Source: Arthrobacter sp. 18067
GTDB lineage: Bacteria > Actinomycetota > Actinomycetes > Actinomycetales > Micrococcaceae
Assembly: GCF_902706295.1 (NCBI RefSeq)
Contig: NZ_CACSJJ010000003.1
Span: forward strand, 202,219-266,218
Reading direction: 5' to 3'
DNA length: 64,000 bases
Shown: in pieces, positions 15,474 to 24,263 of the stretch
Layout of the letters: each line of letters starts with the position of its first letter
Numbering within the stretch: the stretch's first letter is position 1
Notes under the pieces: generated by a model
Told to the model about the DNA's origin: nothing
The model's input: the letters and a program-made list of their open reading frames with translations, nothing else
Database searches by the model: none
Made by a program: the position numbers and the translations under genes

Positions 15474-16459
15474 GCCCGAACCAGCGCGTTGACAGGGTGG
15501 AGCGGCAGGCGGCCTTCGGCGATGGCGATCGCGTTGAGGGCGCTGAGCCTGGCCATTTCGGCGCGGACTGGGACCGTTGCGCTGCCGACATGCGGCAGGA
15601 GCACGGTGTTTGGTAGCTCGGCGAGGCCGCGGGCAAGTTGCGGCTCATTCTCGAAGACGTCCAAGCCCGCTCCACCGATCACGCCGTTGCGCAGGGCTTC
15701 GACCAACGCCGCCTCATCCACAACCGGTCCACGCGCGGTGTTGACGAGGATGCCACCGGGCTTCATCCGTTGCAAGACGGAAGCATCCACCAGATGCCGG
15801 GTTTGCTCGTTGAGTGGAACATGGAGGGACAGGAAGTCGCTGCGCTCCACCAGCGAACCCCACGTCACCTGCTGGACCTTGCCCGCGAATTCTCCGAGTT
15901 CCTGGTCGGAGACCAGACGATCACCGGGAGGACGCGGCGCGAAGAGTACTTCCATTCCGAAGCCGAGGGCGCGTCGCGCCACAGCCCGGGCGATCCTGCC
16001 GAAACCGGCCAATCCCAGGACGGCACCGGAAACGTCGCGGCCCAGCATGAACTCCGGCTCCCATCCAAGAAACTTTCCTTCGCGCACTATCCGGTCCGCT
16101 TCCACCACGCGGCGGGCGGTGCCCAGGATGAGCAGCATGGCGATGTCCGCGGTGGCATCGGTCAGGACGCCGGGCGTATTGCCCACCAGGATGCCGTGCC
16201 GGGTTGCGGCGTCGATGTCGATGTTGTTGTAGCCCACCGCGTAGTTGGACACACCCTTCACCCGGGCGCCGGCCAGCAGTGGCTCGTCAATGACGTCGCG
16301 CAGTTGGGTCAGGACAACGTCGTAGTCGCCGGAGGCGCACAAGGCGGAGAGCGTCGCGTAATCCGGCGGCTCGGGCAGGACGGTGACCTGACCGGCGTCG
16401 GACAGCAGCTGAAGGCCAGGTTCCGGGATAGCCGTGGTGACCAGGAAATGATGACCCAT
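15470..16459 (-). CDS. D-2-hydroxyacid dehydrogenase (glyoxylate/hydroxypyruvate reductase-like)
   Basis: A 329-residue NAD(P)-dependent enzyme. The nucleotide fold contains VLGLAGFGRIARAVARRALG, with GFGRIA as the glycine motif. Catalytic arginine lies in NTARGPVVDEAAL, glutamate in GLDVFENEP and histidine in LLPHVGSAT. The EDGE resemblance is to glyoxylate/hydroxypyruvate reductases (GyaR/GhrB group). Gene order with glycerate kinase supports reduction of hydroxypyruvate (or glyoxylate) to D-glycerate (or glycolate). Gap to the upstream lyase is 2 bp; overlap with the kinase is 4 bp. Confidence 0.93.
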   Translation of the reverse strand: MGHHFLVTTAIPEPGLQLLSDAGQVTVLPEPPDYATLSALCASGDYDVVLTQLRDVIDEPLLAGARVKGVSNYAVGYNNIDIDAATRHGILVGNTPGVLTDATADIAMLLILGTARRVVEADRIVREGKFLGWEPEFMLGRDVSGAVLGLAGFGRIARAVARRALGFGMEVLFAPRPPGDRLVSDQELGEFAGKVQQVTWGSLVERSDFLSLHVPLNEQTRHLVDASVLQRMKPGGILVNTARGPVVDEAALVEALRNGVIGGAGLDVFENEPQLARGLAELPNTVLLPHVGSATVPVRAEMARLSALNAIAIAEGRLPLHPVNALVRA

Positions 16460-16461
16460 GC

Positions 16462-17445
16462 TTAGTTGCCGCCCCCAGCGGGGGTCGGCTGAACGGCGGA
16501 AGGCATGACCCAGTCGAAGGCTTCGGCCCTGGAACGGGCTCCTTGGGCTGCCTTGGAGCGGTTCGGCTCACCCAGCTCGGCCAGCAATTTCTCAGACAAC
16601 ACCACAAGCTCCCCGAAGACGTCCGGAGTGAGCCACCCGGGACGTGTCGCAAAGAGGATGTCTTCGCTGGAGGTGTTGCCGCTGGCGCCGGGAGCGAACG
16701 GGCAGCCTCCCAGACCCCCGAGGGCACCGTCAACCATGGCAGCACCGGCTTGGATCGCGGCGAGTGTGTTCGCCACGCCCAAACCCCAGGTGTCGTGGCC
16801 GTGGTAGACGATCCGACGCGCAGGGGACTCTTCCCGCACGCGGGTGATCAGCCGGGCCACCTGCGCGGGAACGGCTTGCCCCAAGGTGTCGCAGATGACG
16901 ATGTCCGTGGTGCCTTCAGCCCGGGGGTCGTTGGCGATGGCGAGGATGCGTTCCTCAGGAACGTAACCCTCGAAGGGGCAGGTGAAGGAGGTAGCGATAC
17001 ATAGCTGGATGTGGCCATTCACCGCGCGGGCGTATTCGACGGCTTCGGGCAGGGCGGCGAGGCTTTCGTCCGTGGTCCGGCCGATATTGGCCTTATTGTG
17101 CGAATCCGAGGCTGACAAGCAGTACTGGAAGTTCCTCGCACCAGCGGCTGCAGCTTTGGCAACGTGACCGGGTGTGGCTACCCAGATCCAGCACTTCTCC
17201 AGTTCCTCGGGGGTGAGGGCCTGGACTACTTCCAGCGTGTTGGCCATGGTGGGGACGAGGTCGGCGCGGGCCATGGAGCCCAGCTCGATGGCCGGAACTC
17301 CCAGGCGCAGCAGTTCCCGTACGGTTTCGAGCTTCTGCTCGGTGGGCAGGAGTTTGCCGGTGAGCTGGAGTCCGTCACGCAGGGTGACGTCCCGCAGGAT
17401 GGTGTCGCCCAGGGTCGTGGCCAGCGGGCTGTCAAAGTGGGTCAT
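16462..17445 (-). CDS. HMG-CoA lyase family enzyme (acyl-CoA carbon-carbon lyase)
   Basis: A 327-residue TIM-barrel lyase of the HMGL-like branch. RDVTLRDGLQ (near residue 19) holds the metal-binding Asp; IVYHGHDTWGLGVAN supplies the HxH metal ligands; the mobile loop GGLGGCPFAPGASGN carries the catalytic cysteine. The enzyme cleaves a 3-hydroxy-3-substituted acyl-CoA into acetyl-CoA and a keto acid. HMG-CoA or leucine catabolism partners are absent; the CoA-transferase, hydroxyacid reductase and glycerate kinase neighbours suggest a different CoA ester, with hydroxypyruvate as a reasonable product. It overlaps the CoA-transferase by 4 bp. Confidence 0.92.
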   Translation of the reverse strand: MTHFDSPLATTLGDTILRDVTLRDGLQLTGKLLPTEQKLETVRELLRLGVPAIELGSMARADLVPTMANTLEVVQALTPEELEKCWIWVATPGHVAKAAAAGARNFQYCLSASDSHNKANIGRTTDESLAALPEAVEYARAVNGHIQLCIATSFTCPFEGYVPEERILAIANDPRAEGTTDIVICDTLGQAVPAQVARLITRVREESPARRIVYHGHDTWGLGVANTLAAIQAGAAMVDGALGGLGGCPFAPGASGNTSSEDILFATRPGWLTPDVFGELVVLSEKLLAELGEPNRSKAAQGARSRAEAFDWVMPSAVQPTPAGGGN

Positions 17446-18692
17446 GGTCGGAGGACCTCCTCGCGGCCTGAAGCCGCATTGATCTGCGTGGCGTCCATAT
17501 GAAGGAGCCCGCCAAGGATTTCTTGTGTGTTTTCGCCCAGGTCCGGGCCCAGGTTCCGGATGGGCAGGGATTGGTCCCCGATCACGGGAACAATGCCGGG
17601 GAAGCCCACTCCTGGAAGGATTTCCTCGCCGGTGGAAACGTCGAACTTTTGGATCATGTTGCGGGCGGCATACTGGCTGTCCGTGCTGATGTCGGCCGCG
17701 GTGTAGATGGGACCGGCAGGAACGCCGGCTGCTTCGAGGGCCACAAGGGCTTCAGCACCTGAAAGGGTGGCTGCCCACTCGCCGATGGCCTGATCCAGCT
17801 CCTCACGCTTCGCCCACCGCCCGGCATTCGTTTGCAGGAAAGGGTCCTCGGCAAGGTCCGGACGGCCGATGGTCTGCATATACCGCTGATAAATGGAGTC
17901 GCCGTTGCCGGCCACCACAATGCTCGCGCCGTCCTTGCACACGTACGCGTTGGAAGGGGCGATGCCTTCCATCCTTCCGCCCACGCGCTGCCGGTCCACG
18001 CCGTACGCCTGGTAGTCCGGGATCAGCGATTCCATCATGGAGAACATGGCCTCATTCAGCGCGACGTCGATGATGCGTTCGGTGAGCGGAACAGCCCAAG
18101 CCGAGTCCCGGCGTCGTGCTTCACGCTGGTACAGGCTCATCATGGAGCCGAAGGCGGCGTACAGACCCGCGATCGAGTCTCCGATGGAGACGCCCACCCG
18201 AACCGGCGCACGGTCCGGGTCGCCCACCAGGTTGCGGAACCCTCCGTAAGCTTCAGCGACGGCGGCAAAACCGGGCCGCTCGGACAGCGGCCCCGTCTGC
18301 CCGAAGGCAGAGATGCGGGTGACGATGAGGTCCGGGTTCGCCTCGTTGAGGACCTCGGGGCCCAGGCCCCATTTCTCCAGGGTGCCGGGACGGAAGTTCT
18401 CCAGAAGGATGTCGCACTTGGCTACGAGCTCCAGGACGGCCTGCTTTCCAGCCTCCGTACGGAGATCCAGGACCACGGACTTCTTGTTGCGGTTCAGCGT
18501 GCGGTACAACATGGACGTGTTGCCCTTGTGCAGGCGCCAGTTGCGCAGTTCGTCGCCTGTGCCGGGCCGTTCAACCTTGATGACCTCTGCGCCGAAGTCG
18601 GCCAGCAGCCTGCCAGCTGTGGGAGCAGCGATGTAGTTACCGAGTTCCAGGACCCGGACGCCGTCCAGAGGGGCGATTGTTTGATGTGTCAT
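17442..18692 (-). CDS. CaiB/BaiF family (class III) CoA-transferase
   Basis: A 416-residue enzyme. LDGVRVLELGNYIAAPTAGR and LLADFGAEVIKVERPGTGDE open the Rossmann-like domain; NRNKKSVVLDLRTEAGK follows; the catalytic aspartate is in VSIGDSIAGLYAAFG (near residue 169). Such enzymes move CoA between carboxylic acids, here presumably activating the imported dicarboxylic hydroxyacid for the lyase that follows with ATGA overlap. It lies 43 bp after the permease gene. Confidence 0.95.
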   Translation of the reverse strand: MTHQTIAPLDGVRVLELGNYIAAPTAGRLLADFGAEVIKVERPGTGDELRNWRLHKGNTSMLYRTLNRNKKSVVLDLRTEAGKQAVLELVAKCDILLENFRPGTLEKWGLGPEVLNEANPDLIVTRISAFGQTGPLSERPGFAAVAEAYGGFRNLVGDPDRAPVRVGVSIGDSIAGLYAAFGSMMSLYQREARRRDSAWAVPLTERIIDVALNEAMFSMMESLIPDYQAYGVDRQRVGGRMEGIAPSNAYVCKDGASIVVAGNGDSIYQRYMQTIGRPDLAEDPFLQTNAGRWAKREELDQAIGEWAATLSGAEALVALEAAGVPAGPIYTAADISTDSQYAARNMIQKFDVSTGEEILPGVGFPGIVPVIGDQSLPIRNLGPDLGENTQEILGGLLHMDATQINAASGREEVLRP

Positions 18693-18735
18693 GGTCTTCT
18701 TTCGAGCGTGGTGGGTAGGCGGTTGGCAGGGCCGG

Positions 18736-20178
18736 TTAGAACAGCAGGCTCATGGGCAGGATCAGCAGGATTGCCACAACGGAGGCTACGGACACTCCCA
18801 CCGTGACCGATTTGAGTGCACCCCTCACACTCTGGCCCAAAAGTGACTGCAGGAGCCAGAACGTGTTGCTGGTGACGTGAACCATGAAGAGCGAGCCCGC
18901 ACCGGCAGCCAGTGCCAGCAGGACCGGATCGAGGCCGATGGCCGGCGCGATGGGTGCCAGCAGGCCGGCTGCCGTAATGGCGGACAACGTCACGGATCCG
19001 ACGGCGATGTGCAGCACCGCGGCGATGGCCCAGACCACGAGCAGCGGGGCTACGGTGCTCGCTGAGAAGAAGCCGCCCAGGATGTCACCCAAGCCGGCAG
19101 CGGCTACCGTCGCGGCCAGCGAGCCGCCAACACCCGTGAGGATCAGGATCTGGCCGCTTTCCTTGAAGCCGACCGCGATGGCCTCTTCAACCTTCTTCTG
19201 GCCTATCGCCGCGCGCGTCACGAGGCAGGTTCCGATCAGCCCAATGAGGAGGGCGATCACGGGCTCGCCGAGGAGTTGGAGCCAGGGCAGCTCGATCTCG
19301 AAAATCTCCAGGATGGCACCGGCTCCGATGAGGAGCAATGACGTCAGTAGCGGGGCGAACAGCAGGATCAGCGGGGCTTCTTTGCGTTCGCGTTCGACGA
19401 CGGCGACGCTTCCGCCGGACGGTTGGGCGCTGGATGCCGCAGTTCCTCGCTCAGTGTTTGTGGTTGGCTGGCCCTGTGCCTGGCCGCCGTTCTCAGGTTC
19501 CTCGCCCTCGCTGTCTTCCTCGGCCACGAACGTGTGGTCCTCGTCCTTGGCCTCATTCCAGAATCCGCGGCGGAAGAGGAACGTCATGATGGCGATGGAG
19601 ATGATGATCGTGGGGATGACCAGCAGGAGGCCGAACAGGAGCATCTTGCCGAGCGGCACGTTCAGAAGGCCGGCAAGGGCCAGGGAAGCGACGCCGGGAA
19701 CGGTGAAGACAATGCCGCATTCAAGGGCGATGGCCATTGCAGTGGCCATGCGTGCCGTGCCGAGCTTTCCGATTTTCGGTGCCAGTTTGCGGGCAAGCGG
19801 AGCGGAAATGACGAGCAGCACGTCAAGGAATATCGATTGAAGGACCGTGCCGATGGCCAGGCCCATGGTGTAGGGGAGGCGCTTGGGGCCGAACGTTTTG
19901 AGGAGGTGCTCCACGAGGCGCCGGATCGCGCCGCTCTGGTTCAGGATGGAGCCCATCAGGACGCCGAAGGCGATGAGCAAGCCGACGTCCACCATGATCT
20001 CGCCGAAGCCGCCGGTGATGGTCTCGACGGTCTTTTCGACGCCGAGGCCCACCGCCAAGCCGAGGTACACGGAGGCGAGGATCAGGGAAATCACCGGGTT
20101 GACCCGGAACCGGACGATCAACAGCACTGCGGCTAAGACCGCGACAGCTGTGTTGATCAGAACAGCAATGTCTGACAT
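18736..20178 (-). CDS. GntP family organic acid/H+ symporter
   Basis: A 480-residue membrane protein with about 12-14 hydrophobic segments. MSDIAVLINTAVAVLAAVLL leads into RFRVNPVISLILASVYLGLA, the GntP start, and GFGEIMVDVGLLIAFGVLMG is the next family block. A hydrophilic acidic loop (EEDSEGEEPENGG, about 230-275) divides the halves. GntP proteins import gluconate and other hydroxy acids. The start MSDIAV is preferred; a longer in-frame ATG begins at 20205. First gene of the operon, with a perfect inverted repeat about 83 bp upstream. Confidence 0.93.
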   Translation of the reverse strand: MSDIAVLINTAVAVLAAVLLIVRFRVNPVISLILASVYLGLAVGLGVEKTVETITGGFGEIMVDVGLLIAFGVLMGSILNQSGAIRRLVEHLLKTFGPKRLPYTMGLAIGTVLQSIFLDVLLVISAPLARKLAPKIGKLGTARMATAMAIALECGIVFTVPGVASLALAGLLNVPLGKMLLFGLLLVIPTIIISIAIMTFLFRRGFWNEAKDEDHTFVAEEDSEGEEPENGGQAQGQPTTNTERGTAASSAQPSGGSVAVVERERKEAPLILLFAPLLTSLLLIGAGAILEIFEIELPWLQLLGEPVIALLIGLIGTCLVTRAAIGQKKVEEAIAVGFKESGQILILTGVGGSLAATVAAAGLGDILGGFFSASTVAPLLVVWAIAAVLHIAVGSVTLSAITAAGLLAPIAPAIGLDPVLLALAAGAGSLFMVHVTSNTFWLLQSLLGQSVRGALKSVTVGVSVASVVAILLILPMSLLF

Positions 20179-20260
20179 GGGAAATCCGATCGTTGGGCCT
20201 TCCACATTGAAGGCTGGAATCTGATGCGCACCGTGAGGCAGGCCACATCACTAATCCCAT

Positions 20261-20282
20261 ATTATGAGTTTGAACTCATAAT
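20261..20282. promoter_or_regulatory. Perfect inverted repeat, candidate operator of the catabolic operon
   Basis: Ten-base arms ATTATGAGTT and AACTCATAAT are exact complements around a TG centre. It lies between the GntP operon and the divergent GNAT gene (start 20314), where a regulator could control either. The arms are AT-rich against a GC-rich background. No local regulator gene exists, so the binding protein is unknown. Confidence 0.6.
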
Positions 20283-20313
20283 GCAAGCCTTTTCGGCAAA
20301 TTAGACTGAGCGG

Positions 20314-20826
20314 ATGTCCTTCACTATCCGGCCAGCCCATCCCGTCGACGTGTCGGGCATTGTCGCTGCGGAGATCTCCGCTGGGCGCACTTCCCTTGCT
20401 GACGCTGAGCGATTCACCGCGAGCATCAGTGCCGCGGTCGCGGACCCCGCCCGCCTCGTCGTGGTGGCCGAAGCGCAGGATGACGTGAACGCGGACGGCG
20501 GGTCCGCCGTCGTGGGTTGGGCCAAGACGCATTATTGGGACTCTGCCGACGGCCTCGCGCTGGCCGGCCAGTACTTGGGTGGCGTCACCGTACGGCCGGA
20601 TTTCCGACGAAGGGGGCTCGCGGCACAGCTGACTGCCGTCCGGCTCGGCTGGATTTGGGAGCATGCTGAAGAAGCCTGGTATGTGGTTAACGCCCGAAAT
20701 GAGGCGTCGTTGGCCCTGCATCGGAAGTGGGGATTCCGGGAGGTCGCGCGGGGCGCTGGTTTTCATACCGTAACGTTCGACGGCGGCGAAGGGGTCCTGC
20801 TGATGGCGGCGCGGCCGCAGGGCTGA
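20314..20826 (+). CDS. GNAT family N-acetyltransferase
   Basis: A 170-residue GCN5-related acetyltransferase. The acetyl-CoA site is GGVTVRPDFRRRGLAAQLTA (R-R-G-L-A core); later NARNEASLALHRKWGFREVA is motif B. It would acetylate an unknown amine. It is divergent from the GntP operon, sharing a 135-bp intergenic region with the inverted repeat. Confidence 0.9.
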   Translation: MSFTIRPAHPVDVSGIVAAEISAGRTSLADAERFTASISAAVADPARLVVVAEAQDDVNADGGSAVVGWAKTHYWDSADGLALAGQYLGGVTVRPDFRRRGLAAQLTAVRLGWIWEHAEEAWYVVNARNEASLALHRKWGFREVARGAGFHTVTFDGGEGVLLMAARPQG

Positions 20827-20892
20827 CCTCGGGAAACGCCGTGGCGGCCTTAGCATGGGTCCAGGGATGCGCCGACTGGGGGAGTGTATGTG

Positions 20893-21975
20893 ATGGGGCC
20901 GTTGGAATCGATCCAAGCCAGCGAGAAACAGGGCCAAGCAGCGGGCGCTGGTTTGAATGGCCGCGTCCGTTCGCCGCGTAAACGGTCTTCACGGCTGAAG
21001 AAACTGGACCTGGCGATCCTGCTGGTCCTGGTTGTCCTTCTAGCCCTTTCCGCTACTCCGTGGCCTTCGGCGATGCTGATCCGAAGTGTCTTTGAGCGTG
21101 GGGCGCAGGCGACCATCGACGAGATGACGCCGTACGTTCCGGACACCCCGCTGCAGACCCAGACTGGCGTCGTCTACAAACCTGGTTCCACCTTCGACGT
21201 TTTCAGCCCTGCCGGGACCACCACTCCGCTGCCGACAGTGGTGTGGATTCACGGTGGAGCGTGGATTTCCGGAGCGCAGCGCGACGTGAACCCGTACCTC
21301 CAGATACTCGCCGCCGAGGGATACACCACCATCGGGATGAGCTATCCGATCGCCCCCGAGGCCACGTACCCCACCGCCGTGCGGGACATCAATGAAGCCC
21401 TCGCTTACATCAAGGCCCACGCCGCAGAACTGAACGTTGACCCCGGCCGCATCGTCCTGGCCGGCGACTCTGCAGGTGCCCAGCTCGCGAGCCAGATGAC
21501 CACGCTCACCGTGAACCCTGAATATGCCAACCTGATGGGAATCCAGCCTGCCCTTCAGAAGTCCGATCTTGCGGCCACCATCCTGCACTGCGGTGTGTAC
21601 GATCTTCGGGCCATGGCGGACCTCAGTGGCATCGTCGCTTGGGGCTTCAAGACGTCCCTCTGGGCCTATACGGGCACCAAGGACTGGTCCGCTACCTATG
21701 CCGGAGCCACCATGTCCACCATCGATTTCGTCACTGACGACTTCCCGCCGACATTCATCAGCGGCGGCAACGGCGACGGGCTCACATGGCTCCAGTCCGT
21801 GCCCTACAGCAACCGCCTCAAGGATGCCGGCGTTCCGGTGACCGAGCTGTTCTGGCCCGCCACCCATGAGCCGGAGCTGCCGCATGAGTATCAGTTCCAC
21901 CTGAACTTCGACGAGGCGAGGGAGGCACGGGACAAGACGTTCGCCTTCCTGTCCACCCATGCCCCGAGGCGGTAG
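20893..21975 (+). CDS. Membrane-anchored alpha/beta hydrolase (HSL/esterase-like)
   Basis: About 360 residues. A basic N-terminal region precedes one transmembrane helix (about 39-55). The catalytic domain has the oxyanion motif HGGAW (120-124), nucleophile elbow GDSAG with Ser193, and a probable histidine in PATHEPELPHEYQF. This is the hormone-sensitive-lipase/carboxylesterase type. ATG at 20893 is chosen because GGGGGA lies 9 bases upstream; GTG at 20884 is in frame. Substrate unknown; the domain is probably outside the membrane. Confidence 0.85.
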   Translation: MGPLESIQASEKQGQAAGAGLNGRVRSPRKRSSRLKKLDLAILLVLVVLLALSATPWPSAMLIRSVFERGAQATIDEMTPYVPDTPLQTQTGVVYKPGSTFDVFSPAGTTTPLPTVVWIHGGAWISGAQRDVNPYLQILAAEGYTTIGMSYPIAPEATYPTAVRDINEALAYIKAHAAELNVDPGRIVLAGDSAGAQLASQMTTLTVNPEYANLMGIQPALQKSDLAATILHCGVYDLRAMADLSGIVAWGFKTSLWAYTGTKDWSATYAGATMSTIDFVTDDFPPTFISGGNGDGLTWLQSVPYSNRLKDAGVPVTELFWPATHEPELPHEYQFHLNFDEAREARDKTFAFLSTHAPRR

Positions 21976-22035
21976 TCACAGGACTGCCACTCGAAGTGAT
22001 TCAAAGTATCTCCATCATGGAACTATTATTGAGGT

Positions 22036-22992
22036 ATGACCTCTTCCCCTGAAGCCCCACCCGTCACGCGCAGGCCGGCGCTCTTCTGGGCCTCTGCCCT
22101 GTGTGTTGCCGCCTTGGTCCTGGCGCCCCTGTGGATGGTGCTCGGGAATCCCGCTGTCCTGCGCGGACACCCGTTGCTGCCCGCGCTGTTGGTGACTGCC
22201 GTCGTCGTCGGACTTCTCTGGGGAGTTCTGCTGTGGCGCCGCCGCGCGTCCCTCAAGCGTTCGGCGCTCAGGGCTGCAGGCGCGTGGGCTGGGCGGGTAG
22301 TCGTGCTGGCGCTGGTGGCCATGCTGGTTTGGCTGAATCCCTTCGCTTACCAGCCGGGTGCCGCCGCGGCCGGATCATCTTCCAAGGCTTCGGTGGTCGA
22401 AGAGCCGACGGCGATTGTCATGACGCCCAAAGGCGGGCAGGCCAGCCGGGGCCTCGTCTTCTACCCCGGCGCCCGGGTTGAGGCACGGGCTTACGCGGAC
22501 ATCCTGCGGCCGGCAGTGGATGCCGGGATCCTGGTGGTGATCCTCAAGACGCCCCTGAACCTCAGCTTGTTGGACGGAAACCAGGCCCGTGGCGCCATGG
22601 CCACCCATCCGGAGATTTCCTCGTGGGCGGTTGGCGGGCACTCGCTGGGCGGCGTCAGCGCGAGTTCGTTCGCCTTGGGCAACCCGGATGTCGATGGCCT
22701 GCTGCTGTACGCCTCCTACCCCTTGGATTCCATGCGGGACCGCGCGGGGCTGAAGGTCCTGTCCATTTCGGGCTCGGAGGACGGCCTCAGCACGCCGGAG
22801 AAGATCAATGCCTCCCGCGAGCTGCTGCCCGCGGACGCCACCTTCGTGGAGGTCCAAGGCGGCAACCATGCGTTCTTTGGGAGCTATGGACCACAGCCCG
22901 GCGACGGCGAAGCCACCGTGGGCCGCGACGTTGCCCAAGAGCAGATTGGCGCCGCAACAGTGTCGTTCCTGACGCGGCTGGAGGGGAGTTAA
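22036..22992 (+). CDS. Membrane-anchored alpha/beta hydrolase (dienelactone-hydrolase-like)
   Basis: A 318-residue protein with three N-terminal hydrophobic segments (about 17-36, 46-66, 85-103). The extracytoplasmic domain has nucleophile elbow GHSLGG (Ser203) and the C-terminal histidine in VQGGNHAFFGSYG. Charge relay aspartate is likely in ISGSEDGLSTPEK. It follows another anchored hydrolase by 60 bp on the same strand but has no sequence likeness to it. Function unknown. Confidence 0.85.
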   Translation: MTSSPEAPPVTRRPALFWASALCVAALVLAPLWMVLGNPAVLRGHPLLPALLVTAVVVGLLWGVLLWRRRASLKRSALRAAGAWAGRVVVLALVAMLVWLNPFAYQPGAAAAGSSSKASVVEEPTAIVMTPKGGQASRGLVFYPGARVEARAYADILRPAVDAGILVVILKTPLNLSLLDGNQARGAMATHPEISSWAVGGHSLGGVSASSFALGNPDVDGLLLYASYPLDSMRDRAGLKVLSISGSEDGLSTPEKINASRELLPADATFVEVQGGNHAFFGSYGPQPGDGEATVGRDVAQEQIGAATVSFLTRLEGS

Positions 22993-23034
22993 GGCCTTCC
23001 GGGAATACTTGCGGGCACGCCCCCGTTCATTGAT

Positions 23035-23054
23035 TTAGATGCAAATGCATGTAA
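23035..23054. promoter_or_regulatory. Near-perfect inverted repeat upstream of the FMN reductase gene
   Basis: TTAGATGCAAATGCATGTAA is symmetric at 8 of 9 base pairs about an AA centre and ends 29 bp before the ATG. The spacing and AT-rich flanks look like a MarR-type dimer site. Role inferred. Confidence 0.4.
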
Positions 23055-23083
23055 GCTGGATGAACGAGCAACAGGAGAATGCC

Positions 23084-23710
23084 ATGGAAACCCGCCGCAT
23101 CACCGTCCTTTCCGCCGGACTCGGTGTCCCATCGTCGAGCCGCCTGCTGGCCGATCAGCTGGCCGCCTCCGCCGGGCGGCAGTTGCGGGCGGCAGGCTAC
23201 GACGCGAAGATCGACGTCGTTGAACTGCGCGACCTCGCCGTGGACATCGCCAACAACTTCGTCACCGGCTATGCCGCTCCCCGCCTCGCTGAGGTGATCG
23301 CCGGCGTCGACGATTCCGACGCCATCATCGCCGTCAGCCCCGTCTTCAGCGCCTCCTACAGCGGGCTGTTCAAGTCGTTCATCGACGTCCTGGACCCGAA
23401 ATCGCTGGACGGCAAAGCCGTTCTGCTGGGTGCGACCGGCGGCACCGACCGCCACCAGATGGTCCTCGATTACGCAATGCGCCCCCTGTTCACCTACCTG
23501 CGCACCAGGATTGCGGCCACCGGAGTCTTCGCGGGGCCCCAGGACTGGGGAAACACCGACGACGGCGGCTCGCCCCTCTCGGCGCGCGTGGACCGGGCCG
23601 CGGGCGAACTGGTGCAGCTGCTCAGCGGCCCCCAACCGAACCGCAAAAACGATGCCCTTGAGTCATTGCCGTTCGAGCAGTTGCTGGCCGGGATCTCAGC
23701 TGGCCGGTAA
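23084..23710 (+). CDS. NAD(P)H-dependent FMN reductase (CE1759/MsuE-like)
   Basis: A 208-residue flavodoxin-fold protein. ITVLSAGLGVPSSSRLLADQ is the phosphate-binding loop region, and SPVFSASYSGLFKSFIDVLD followed by DPKSLDGKAVLLGATGGTD matches the CE1759 family of FMN reductases that partner luciferase-like monooxygenases. No monooxygenase gene is adjacent. CAGGAGA is 6-12 bases upstream of the ATG, which fixes this start over longer frames. Confidence 0.85.
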   Translation: METRRITVLSAGLGVPSSSRLLADQLAASAGRQLRAAGYDAKIDVVELRDLAVDIANNFVTGYAAPRLAEVIAGVDDSDAIIAVSPVFSASYSGLFKSFIDVLDPKSLDGKAVLLGATGGTDRHQMVLDYAMRPLFTYLRTRIAATGVFAGPQDWGNTDDGGSPLSARVDRAAGELVQLLSGPQPNRKNDALESLPFEQLLAGISAGR

Positions 23711-24172
23711 TCCGTTTTCAGCGTGGAAATATGGGTTCTGCCATTCCTGGGTCTTCCTTGCCTGACGGTTCGACGTCAAGGACCACGGAGGATAGACCCG
23801 GAATCCGCGTTTGCCACCGATGCCGTTGACTGAGCCAATTCCGTGAGTGACGACGGCGGACCGTGGGAACAGGAAGTGACCCGAGTTCCCAGCTTCCCGC
23901 ACTGAGATGACCAGGAAGTCGGCGTTGTTGGCTGTGGGATGGTCCGCCGGGAAGGGCTCAGTACCCCCAGAGGCCGAACGTCGCCACACTGCAACGAACA
24001 GACCCACCTTGCGTGGAGTGACCTTGGCGACGCGGAAACGGATCAGTGCTGTGCCGCTCGTGGCCGTTGCGGCGCCGTAGTCAGCATTGTCCTGCTCGGG
24101 AATGGGGCGGGAGCATTGGTTCCCCAGTTGGTTCACGAGCCGGTGTGCTTGGAGGACATCGGGATGAATCAT
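23696..24172 (-). CDS. MepB-like protein
   Basis: About 158 residues, matching the MepB family. IHPDVLQAHRLVNQLGNQCS, PIPEQDNADYGAATATSGTA, LIRFRVAKVTPRKVGLFVAV, FLVISVREAGNSGHFLFPRS and IGGKRGFRVYPPWSLTSNRQ are near-consensus blocks. MepB belongs to the mepRAB multidrug locus of staphylococci, but its own activity is unknown. The start MIHPDV is chosen by family alignment. The 3' end overlaps the converging FMN reductase by 15 bp. Confidence 0.85.
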   Translation of the reverse strand: MIHPDVLQAHRLVNQLGNQCSRPIPEQDNADYGAATATSGTALIRFRVAKVTPRKVGLFVAVWRRSASGGTEPFPADHPTANNADFLVISVREAGNSGHFLFPRSAVVTHGIGSVNGIGGKRGFRVYPPWSLTSNRQARKTQEWQNPYFHAENGLPAS

Positions 24173-24263
24173 CCGTTCAGTATGCGCGCAGGTCTTGCCC
24201 GTTCTGGAATCCCATCCATTGGTCCGTCCGAACTTTTTCCCGGGGCTGATCGTTGGGGCAACC

